From Streptococcus porcinus (lineage in GTDB: Bacteria > Bacillota > Bacilli > Lactobacillales > Streptococcaceae): a stretch of DNA of 64,000 nucleotides. Under the pieces are notes generated by a model, which was not told where the DNA came from, ran no database searches, and saw nothing but the letters and a program-made list of their open reading frames with translations. Shown here piece by piece: positions 57,716-64,000 of the stretch. The stretch lies in contig NZ_LR594036.1 of the NCBI RefSeq assembly GCF_901542335.1, positions 124,001 through 188,000 on the forward strand, read 5' to 3'. The position numbers and the translations under genes were made by a program. Each line of letters opens with the position of its first letter. Position 1 is the stretch's first letter.

Positions 57716-57793
57716 TTGTCAGTATTATTAATTTTTTAAGCCTATTCATTAGGCTTATTTGCTATGCAATAATGTCAGTGTAAAATTTATTTT

Positions 57794-58402
57794 TTATTTT
57801 GTATTGACATTTGATAGCTGGTCTATTAGAGATAAAAATTCTGTTGTCGTAAGGACCTGTCCCATAGTTGGGAAGAGGTTCTTTATTGGGAATTCATGCA
57901 TATCTCTCGTTGCAGCTCCCATAGCATCCGTGATAAAAAACTGATTATAGGCGTATTGATAGGCATCACGTGCCGTTGAATCAACAGCCGCATGTGTGGA
58001 AATACCACATAAAACAAGGTTTTCAATTCCCCGTCGTCTTAACTGAAGGTCTAAATCAGTTCCAAAGAAAGCACTAAAACCGCGTTTATTAACGATATAA
58101 TCAGTACTTGCCACCTCGAAATCATCAGGAAAGTCTGAAAAATCCGGTGCTTGATCATCTCCTGGGAGTTGCTTCATGGCATTGGGTTTGAGTTTATCTT
58201 TGCCATCGAGGAACTGAACCCTGACAAAAGCAATAAAGGCTTCCTTTTGCCGAAAACAGTGGACTAATTGATTGGCATTATGGATGATTTCTGTAGTGGA
58301 AAAAGGAAGTGTTGGCATCTCTAAGATTCCTTTTTGAAGGTCAATGACCACTAATGCAGTTTTGCGAAAATCAATAGTTTTTTTCGTGATTCCTACCTCC
58401 AA
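57794..58402 (-). CDS. Isochorismatase-family cysteine hydrolase
   Basis: 202-aa as an open frame. The catalytic triad is Asp in VVIDLQKG, Lys in VNKRGFSAF and Cys in VLCGISTHAAV. Nicotinamidase- or isochorismatase-like; exact substrate unknown. No ATG exists at the 5' end. The frame opens with a TTG at 58402 that lies inside a GGAGGTAGGA ribosome site, and the codon correctly spaced from that site is ATC (58388-58390), followed by TKKTIDFRKTALVVID. An original ATG changed to ATC is likely, so expression may be reduced. Confidence 0.8.
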   Translation of the reverse strand: MEVGITKKTIDFRKTALVVIDLQKGILEMPTLPFSTTEIIHNANQLVHCFRQKEAFIAFVRVQFLDGKDKLKPNAMKQLPGDDQAPDFSDFPDDFEVASTDYIVNKRGFSAFFGTDLDLQLRRRGIENLVLCGISTHAAVDSTARDAYQYAYNQFFITDAMGAATRDMHEFPIKNLFPTMGQVLTTTEFLSLIDQLSNVNTK

Positions 58403-58486
58403 GTGTCGTATACTACCAGAGATGAGTTTATTTTCTCCTGTAGCAAAGCCTTCTTTAGGCTTCCATTTGGAGAAGAGTGTGGTAGA

Positions 58487-59785
58487 TTACTTTGCAAAAG
58501 CTTGACTCGCTTTGCTATTTTCAAAACTAAGTGAGTTCTTACCGTTAGCAATAACATTACCGTCTAGTGCAACGAGGTTGAGGAGACCTTCTTCTTCCAT
58601 TGCTACCGTAATAACATCTTCACCGTTTGTAATGATATTACCTTTGATAATTAATTCTTCAACTTGACCACCATCCTTAATAGATAGTGCGTAAGCAGGT
58701 AAGTCAACATTGACTCCTTTTACTAAAGACTGACCGACACTTCCATGAGTAATAACATCACCTTCTATTACAAGTTTACCAACTTTTTTAGAAATTTGGA
58801 TACCAACTGCTCCATCACCAAAGGTATGGAGATTTGTGAAATGCCCTTCTTTTAAGGTACCATCGTATTGATTATAAGCGCGTGCTCCTAAACCATAAGT
58901 AGAAATACCTTTTTCAGCTTTAAAATAGTTAACGGTACCAAAGTTGACGAAACCAACTCCTGACGGTCCATATGAAATGACATCTTCGTTGACGGTCCAT
59001 TCCTTGACGGTTCCCCAAGCATCAAGAACCATATCGTTAACACCATAAGTTACGACTTTACCATTTTGAATTAATTTTTCAACGGTAGCTCCATACACAA
59101 CAAAGACAGCTCCAGTTATAAAGTCAGAAACGCCTTGAGGGAGAAGACCGGTAGAATAGATAGCTCCTAGTTCTAAATGAGAAACTTTAACTTGTCCTCC
59201 TTGATCATTGAAGCCAGAAATAAAGACTCCGGAACCAACTGCAGGATGTCTTTCTGAACCAATAGAGAGGCCAGTAATGTTAGCGGTGACTAAACTATCT
59301 TGATTGGGATTGAAGTTGTACAGAGTAAAGGCACCTTGAAGCACATTGACTCCATATTTTTGAGGCTGTTCTAAGTAGGTTCTTGTATCAGAACTATTGA
59401 TGTGCACATTTTCAACCTTAACATCGGCTGTCATGGTTGGATTTCTAAAAATTAAAGAGATTTGTCCGTCAAGCTCAAGATTTTTTAAACTAACTTGACC
59501 AAAATCCTGTTCATACTGTTGAGGTGCCACTAAAATTGCTTTTTTATCTTGCATGGTGACGATAGACAGATCTTCAATAGTTGTTGTTCCATTTATAATA
59601 AAGCCATCAGAGTGTGAGAAGAACAGAGATGGGAGTGTTCCATTTTCTTGGGCAAGCCCTTTTAAGGTAGTACCAGCTGGAAGGGAAATTGGAAACGAAA
59701 AGGTCATGCTACGGCTAATGTGAATAACTTTAGTCTTACTGTTGATGGCTTTCATAAATTCACTTGTATTTGATACTATAATCAT
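58487..59785 (-). CDS. Uncharacterised right-handed beta-helix protein
   Basis: 432-aa protein without signal peptide, membrane segment or wall anchor. At least seven coils of about 25 residues occupy the C-terminal half, each built on a VxxLxxxGxVxTxG-like pattern (VEKLIQNGKVVTYG, VKEWTVNEDVISYG, VGKLVIEGDVITHG, VEELIIKGNIITNG, LVALDGNVIANG). The N-terminal half also reads as beta-helix. Such folds occur in polysaccharide lyases and phage tail proteins, but I see no catalytic motif. GAGGTAG precedes the ATG. It stands alone under a palindrome-controlled promoter. Confidence 0.75.
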   Translation of the reverse strand: MIIVSNTSEFMKAINSKTKVIHISRSMTFSFPISLPAGTTLKGLAQENGTLPSLFFSHSDGFIINGTTTIEDLSIVTMQDKKAILVAPQQYEQDFGQVSLKNLELDGQISLIFRNPTMTADVKVENVHINSSDTRTYLEQPQKYGVNVLQGAFTLYNFNPNQDSLVTANITGLSIGSERHPAVGSGVFISGFNDQGGQVKVSHLELGAIYSTGLLPQGVSDFITGAVFVVYGATVEKLIQNGKVVTYGVNDMVLDAWGTVKEWTVNEDVISYGPSGVGFVNFGTVNYFKAEKGISTYGLGARAYNQYDGTLKEGHFTNLHTFGDGAVGIQISKKVGKLVIEGDVITHGSVGQSLVKGVNVDLPAYALSIKDGGQVEELIIKGNIITNGEDVITVAMEEEGLLNLVALDGNVIANGKNSLSFENSKASQAFAK

Positions 59786-59822
59786 TTTGTCTACCTCATT
59801 TCTTTTTATGATTCACAGGTTT

Positions 59823-59851
59823 ATTTTATTACTACATAGTAATAATTTCAA
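59823..59851 (-). promoter_or_regulatory. Promoter of the beta-helix gene with spacer operator
   Basis: On the minus strand TTGAAA (59846-59851), 17-bp spacer, TAAAAT (59823-59828). The perfect inverted repeat TTATTACTA-ca-TAGTAATAA (59826-59845, plus strand) fills the spacer. Confidence 0.7.
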
Positions 59852-60331
59852 GTGGAATGTTTAAAAAAATTTTTTAAAAATATTCCGTAGCTCCACTAAC
59901 ATAAATTTTAGGTAGCCCCCTCTTTTAGACTATTATTATTAAATCTTTTGCTTAAGGAGATAGAGCATTTCATATGTTAGGTGAAGGAGTGTTTGTTGGC
60001 ACTTAATCAAAAAACGTTCCTCTGGTAAGGTTACTTAGCTATATTTGTGTATTATATGGTTATCTGGAGTCACTACTAGTATTTTGTAGTTACATTGTAA
60101 ATGAAATCCAAAACTTCAACAAGCAAAAACATTAAAAAGTGAAAAAGTTAATGAGCTTATTTAATATATATCGAAAAGAACCATCATATGATGATTCTTT
60201 TCTGCTAGCTTCATAAGGATAGTTTTTTTGCATTTATCTATGAAAATATAGCGACAGTCGATTATGGTTATGATACATCTTAATGAAAAGGATAGCATTT
60301 GAAGCTTATTGATTAGAATGAAAATGTGCGA
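59852..60331. other. Gene-poor region with a strong hairpin
   Basis: No supported gene. AAAAGAA-ccatcatatgatga-TTCTTTT (60174-60201) forms a long, nearly perfect hairpin and could end a transcript from either side. The only open frames are tiny (for instance 10 codons from 59972) and lack spaced ribosome sites. Confidence 0.45.
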
Positions 60332-60940
60332 TTAATCAGCTGTCATTCCTTTTTGTGCATAGTAAGCCATTAGAATATCTTTTGTAATGCCATGTTTTTT
60401 GTAAATAGCATCAGCTTTTTTTGTCAAGGTTTCTAACTTGCTTTGTTGACTGCTCGTTAGTTTATTGAAGTTATCATATTTTTTATCTAGAACTTGTTGA
60501 TGTTTATAATAAGTTTTAAAATAGCTAGTTAAATTATTTTTCTCGGTTTTACTTAACTTAGATTGAGCTACTAAACTAAGTGCTTCTTTTTTAGAATGCC
60601 ATCTTTTGTCTCCAAGTTGGTTGTAAAATTTTTCTAAAACAGCTTGATGTTTTTCATTGAGCTTGTTAATCTTCTTTGTAAGAGTCCGTTCATCAGAACT
60701 TAGCTTAGAAGTTCGAATATTATCAATTGATTTTTGAATTTTATCCATCTTAGCATAGATAGGTTCTGCTTCCTTATCAGCATTAGCTAGTTTTTTTTCA
60801 ACACTTGTTACATTTACTTTGAGAGAAGTTGAATGCGTCGCATCATCAGCATAGCTTTTAGTTTGGTAGGTGCCAGCAAAAGCTGTGAGAGAGAGTAGTG
60901 TGATGATGGATAAAGATTTGAAATGTTTTAGGTTAATCAT
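60332..60940 (-). CDS. Secreted helical protein of unknown function
   Basis: 202-aa protein. Signal peptide (HFKSLSIITLLSLTAFAGTY, likely cut after KSYA), then a Lys-rich, all-helical mature part with coiled-coil character (DKIQKSIDNIRTSKLSSDER and QQSKLETLTKKADAIYKKHG). No wall anchor, so it is secreted. It lies 87 nt downstream of a two-component operon on the same strand, with its own -10 (TATACT, minus strand, 60983-60988), so it may be a target of that system. Confidence 0.8.
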   Translation of the reverse strand: MINLKHFKSLSIITLLSLTAFAGTYQTKSYADDATHSTSLKVNVTSVEKKLANADKEAEPIYAKMDKIQKSIDNIRTSKLSSDERTLTKKINKLNEKHQAVLEKFYNQLGDKRWHSKKEALSLVAQSKLSKTEKNNLTSYFKTYYKHQQVLDKKYDNFNKLTSSQQSKLETLTKKADAIYKKHGITKDILMAYYAQKGMTAD

Positions 60941-61027
60941 ATAAGTGACCTTCTTTCTTTTGGTTAAGTACTTTATGTTAAAAGTATACCTGAAGGTAAT
61001 TAATAATTCTTCGAAAATTTGAGGAAA

Positions 61028-62410
61028 TCATGTGGCAAAAGTGTGGTAATTGAAGTTAAGAATAAACTGGGTATTGTTTTCCTTGCTTATAACCAGAACC
61101 TCTCCCTGGTGTTGATTCATAATTTCCTTAACCATTGCGAGTCCAATACCTGTCTGGCCTTTGTCACCTTTATAAAATCTCTCGAAGATATGTGGAAGAT
61201 CTTGGCTGGCAATAGCAGGCCCATCATTTTCAATGGTGATCCGATTAGTCTGTAAAGTGATACAGATACTAGTTTTAGCATAACGTAATGCATTACTTAC
61301 AATGTTAGTTATAGCTTTTTGAATGAGTTCCTCTGAGCCTTCAATAGCACAATGCTGATTGATGTGGTAAGTTAATTCTATACCATTTTGATGAGCAATT
61401 GGTTTAAAATAAGCAACACAGTTAGTGAGGATATCCTCTAGTATAATAGTTTCTTTTTGAATATTAGCATTTCCATCAATACGAGATAAGAGCATAATAT
61501 CATCTACTAATTGTTTCATTTTTTGACTTTCGTTCAAAATAATATCATATGCTAATGATTCTTGGATGATTCCTTCTTTTACTCCTTCTGTGTAACCTTG
61601 AATAGACATTAAAGGAGTACGTAGTTCATGGGATACATTTTGGAAGAAGGTCAGCTGACTAGCTTCTGCTTGTCGGATACGTTTGGTCATTTCTTGACTT
61701 TCTTTAAGTAGGGGATCGAAGTCGGAAAAGACAATATGCTTATCCTTGCCATCGATAGTCTCTTTATCTCGCCACAAATTGGAAATATAGGTTTGAACAG
61801 ACTGTATGGATTCTTTAATGCCAAAGAAGGTTTTCCCCATGATAAAAAGCATGATAAGAAATAACAGGGATAGACTCAGGATTAAATAATAGTTAATTTG
61901 GTTAATAAGGTTTTGTGTATAGGTAATGTCTGTAAAGTTAATGACGCGGTAGGTGCGATCTTGTTTGGTACCTGTTTTACTGATTAGACCATCTTCAAAA
62001 ACTCCTTGATAATCGTCTGCCATTACATAATATGTTTTTTTCTTAATCGGTATAAAGATACCTCTTTGCCGATTGGCTATTATATGGTGCTGGTTCATAT
62101 AGCGAAAGATCTGCAAGCTTTCTTTTTTCTTGGTTTCATTGGCATATTTTAAGTGATTGTTATCATCGTAAATAGCATAGTAAGCCCAAATAAAAACACT
62201 ATCTTGATCTTTTGAGAGATTATCAGGAATCGGTTTATGAGCGTTAATGCTGTCCAGAATGGTAAAATTGCTCTTCATAGTGTTTCTGGTCATGCTATGA
62301 ACATAATCTTTTGCCACATAGTTGAGTGACATGTAAATCATACAAAAACCTAAAAAAAGCATCACACTGTTGATGATAAACATATGGTTTATAAGGCTTT
62401 TTTGCTTCAT
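61028..62410 (-). CDS. Sensor histidine kinase
   Basis: 460-aa kinase. Two membrane helices (about 10-30 and 175-195) flank an extracellular domain of about 145 residues, then come a short linker, the H-box QNVSHELRTPLMSIQGYTEG and the ATP domain (ITNIVSNALRYA, GQTGIGLAMVKEIM). Pairs with the OmpR-type regulator it overlaps by 4 nt. Signal unknown; possibly related to S. pyogenes Ihk-type kinases, not verified. Confidence 0.9.
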   Translation of the reverse strand: MKQKSLINHMFIINSVMLFLGFCMIYMSLNYVAKDYVHSMTRNTMKSNFTILDSINAHKPIPDNLSKDQDSVFIWAYYAIYDDNNHLKYANETKKKESLQIFRYMNQHHIIANRQRGIFIPIKKKTYYVMADDYQGVFEDGLISKTGTKQDRTYRVINFTDITYTQNLINQINYYLILSLSLLFLIMLFIMGKTFFGIKESIQSVQTYISNLWRDKETIDGKDKHIVFSDFDPLLKESQEMTKRIRQAEASQLTFFQNVSHELRTPLMSIQGYTEGVKEGIIQESLAYDIILNESQKMKQLVDDIMLLSRIDGNANIQKETIILEDILTNCVAYFKPIAHQNGIELTYHINQHCAIEGSEELIQKAITNIVSNALRYAKTSICITLQTNRITIENDGPAIASQDLPHIFERFYKGDKGQTGIGLAMVKEIMNQHQGEVLVISKENNTQFILNFNYHTFAT

Positions 62411-63096
62411 GATTCTTTTTCACCTAATTTAAAACCATATCCCCAAACGGTTTCAAGAGCGACTCTACTATGATATTGATTTAATTTTTTGCGTAAACGC
62501 TTAACCGTATCATCAACAGCTCGGCTCTCAATGTCTTCGAAACCCCAGATGCGGTTAAGCAGTTCTTCACGTGAAAAGGCAGTTTCTGGCTTTTCAATAA
62601 GGACAAAAAGTAAATCAAATTCTGTTTTTGTTAATGGAACTTCATGTTCGCAAAGAGTTGCTAAGCGCTTTTCAGAGTCAAGAGTGAGTTCTCTATAGGT
62701 AAAGGCTGACTTTTTATCTGAGCCAAAAATATGTGAACGCTTTAAAAGTGACTTGACATGAAGACTTAACTTTATGGGTGAAAATGGTTTTGTAAAATAG
62801 TCGTCTGTTCCCAAGTTAAAGGCGGTAATAAAGTCTGCATCTGAGTCGCGTGCAGTTAACATAATAATAGGAAGATGTTGATCTTCACTTCTGATGAGTT
62901 TCATAACCTCAAGGCCATCGGTTCCAGGCATCATAATATCTAAAATGATAAGGTCTGGTTTTTTAATGAGGAATTCTTGATAGAGGAGGTCTCCGTTTTC
63001 AAAAGCCTTTACAAGAAAGCCATCATGTTCTAAGAATGGTGTCAGCAGATCACGAATATTTTTCTCATCATCTGCCAGGTAAATGAGTTGAGTCAT
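62407..63096 (-). CDS. OmpR-family response regulator
   Basis: 229-aa regulator. Acidic pair in YLADDEKNI, phospho-Asp in LIILDIMMPGTDGLE, Lys in DDYFTKPFSP. Winged helix: LTKTEFDLLFVLIEKPETAF and VALETVWGYGFKLG. First gene of the two-component operon. Confidence 0.93.
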   Translation of the reverse strand: MTQLIYLADDEKNIRDLLTPFLEHDGFLVKAFENGDLLYQEFLIKKPDLIILDIMMPGTDGLEVMKLIRSEDQHLPIIMLTARDSDADFITAFNLGTDDYFTKPFSPIKLSLHVKSLLKRSHIFGSDKKSAFTYRELTLDSEKRLATLCEHEVPLTKTEFDLLFVLIEKPETAFSREELLNRIWGFEDIESRAVDDTVKRLRKKLNQYHSRVALETVWGYGFKLGEKES

Positions 63097-63245
63097 TTTT
63101 AGTTCACTTCCTTTTTATCTCGGTGTGTAGTTAATAGTTATTCACCACCTCAAATATAACAAAAATTTTCTTTTTTGGCTTTAGAAATGTTAGGCAAATC
63201 TGTGGCAATATATTAATTTTTTTAACGATTTGTTTGCTTGCTATA

Positions 63246-63279
63246 GAAAAACCTTTAGCTCTGTAATTGCTAAAGGTTT
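63246..63279 (-). terminator. Terminator of the right-end CPBP gene
   Basis: AAACCTTTAGC / GCTAAAGGTTT with T residues on the minus strand. Confidence 0.85.
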
Positions 63280-63324
63280 GGGAAATTAGTAGATAGTGGC
63301 GAGATAGAAGCCTAAGAAAAAACA

Positions 63325-64000
63325 TTAATTAAAGAGATAAGTTAGTATTGATAGACCAAAAATATCGGCAAGCGCGTGACTTATAAAGAAGGGGAGTAAA
63401 TTTTGAGGTTTTACTTTACGGTATATGATAAAAAAGAGAATTCCTAAAATGAGACTAATTCCAACCGCACCAGCAATTCCTTGGTAGGTATGGAAGCTAA
63501 ATCGAATAAGTAACGAGTAGAGGAAAGCCCATTTAGTGGCCTCAGGTTTAACGGCTAAACAAAGGCCTAAGAAGAAAAATTCCTCATAAAAACCGTTTAA
63601 CATAGAATAGAGAATAAGTGATATATCAAACTGCGGCCAAATAGCAAGGACAGAAGGTGATAGGCTTTTGGGAATATTGTAAGTAATGATATTAAAAATA
63701 TCCATACTAAGCGCAATAAGAATAAATAATCCCAGTGCTTGAAGAAGAACAAAAGGTTTAAAATAAATTCTTTTTTTGAAATAGTCGAAGTCAAATCGTC
63801 GCCATTTTAGATAAAGAAAAGCTAACAGTAGCCAAATGCTTTGCATAGCTAAGCCCTTATAATTATCAAAGCTTGAAAAAGTTAAATTTTGCTCGAGGCT
63901 AATGGCCTGATTTTGGAGAGCCAAATACTTCAAGGTAGACTTAACAATTCCTTCTCCAAATAAGATAATAGTGAGACAGAGAAGATCGAACCATCTCAAA
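63325..64000 (-). CDS. CPBP-family membrane protein, cut by the window end
   Basis: At least 224 residues; the frame is open to the edge and the first codon seen is a TTG without context, so the 5' end is missing. About six helices. Motif 1 reads FYEEFFFLGLCL, with the two Glu but Leu in place of the usual Arg (EExxxR). Motif 2 RFSFHTYQG and motif 3 ISHALADIFG keep their His. It may be a catalytically altered immunity-type (Abi) protein. Confidence 0.75.
   Translation of the reverse strand, partial: LRWFDLLCLTIILFGEGIVKSTLKYLALQNQAISLEQNLTFSSFDNYKGLAMQSIWLLLAFLYLKWRRFDFDYFKKRIYFKPFVLLQALGLFILIALSMDIFNIITYNIPKSLSPSVLAIWPQFDISLILYSMLNGFYEEFFFLGLCLAVKPEATKWAFLYSLLIRFSFHTYQGIAGAVGISLILGILFFIIYRKVKPQNLLPFFISHALADIFGLSILTYLFN

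Larger units (their letters stand above)
56345..57757 (+). mobile_element. IS110-family insertion sequence (approximate limits)
   Basis: A single element consisting of structured leader, DEDD transposase and a short right end with hairpin TAAGCCTA-ttcat-TAGGCTTA (57737-57757). IS110 elements lack long terminal inverted repeats, so the ends are approximate. The left end lies after the GNAT promoter and the right end before the isochorismatase stop at 57794. TAGGCTTA also occurs in the left leader (56400-56407). Confidence 0.7.

Noticed and set aside
59972-60004. Ten-codon frame MLGEGVFVGT as a signalling peptide
   Set aside because: The AAGGAG upstream is 14 nt away and there is no transporter or receptor nearby; nothing supports translation.
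60142-60219. A 25-codon open frame containing KKLMSLFNIYRKE
   Set aside because: No ribosome site, the start is a GTG, and it spans the hairpin at 60174-60201; likely chance.

Overview
The window is a low-GC Gram-positive chromosome segment, almost certainly from a pyogenic-group Streptococcus (S. dysgalactiae / S. pyogenes / S. canis relatives). The grounds are an Mga-family regulator beside an M-like LPXTG coiled-coil protein, the hslO neighbourhood that in S. pyogenes borders the FCT surface-protein region, a fused gshAB, a Na+-type V-ATPase operon in Enterococcus hirae gene order, and many streptococcal PTS and two-component loci. The species is inferred from remembered protein sequences, not from a search.

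Layout. 1-3.7 kb: start of hslO, a divergent Mga-like regulator and an M-like surface protein. 3.8-8.4 kb: gshAB, telA and xpaC on the minus strand. 8.5-10.5 kb: purA behind a PurR-box-like site, then a DUF2200 gene. 10.7-14.4 kb: a compact predicted D-serine catabolic locus (YheO/DauR-like regulator, ridA, an EIIC_2-type permease, dsdA) with a 34-bp palindrome and a cre-like site in its promoter. 14.6-23.3 kb: the V-type Na+-ATPase operon ntpFIKECGABD.

23.4-32.8 kb: a glycyl-radical locus (activase, DeoR and SorC regulators, cellobiose-type PTS IIA/IIB/IIC, glycyl radical C-O lyase, fructose-6-phosphate-aldolase-type transaldolase, gldA). Its gene content matches the anhydroglycolysis pathway described for E. 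coli YbiW/PflD-FsaA/B-GldA. 33.0-36.6 kb: a haem-stress module hrtBA-hssRS, preceded by a direct repeat that matches the known HssR box layout. 36.6-39.1 kb: pgpA, a small XRE regulator, a zinc-ribbon protein and rlmA.

39.5-45.6 kb: a galactitol-type PTS operon with its own PRD activator, a class II aldolase, an archaeal-type triose-phosphate isomerase and YjbQ; its sugar is unknown. 45.6-49.2 kb: an S66 carboxypeptidase, an ECF sigma/anti-sigma pair and a CPBP protease. 49.4-55.6 kb: an ABC exporter with a DesK/LiaS-like two-component system, then a convergent XRE-PLDc_N-ABC operon. 55.8-58.4 kb: an IS110-family element with a structured, bridge-RNA-like leader, lying between a GNAT gene and an isochorismatase-family gene. 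58.5-64 kb: an uncharacterised beta-helix protein under a palindromic operator, a secreted helical protein, an OmpR/HK two-component system and a CPBP protein cut by the window end.

Most genes are ordinary core or accessory streptococcal genes. The least explained parts are the anhydroglycolysis-type locus with its two operator families, the D-serine locus with its orphan EIIC permease, the PTS-aldolase-TIM-YjbQ operon, the IS110 leader RNA, the beta-helix protein, and two genes whose ribosome-binding sites point to AUU/AUC start codons.
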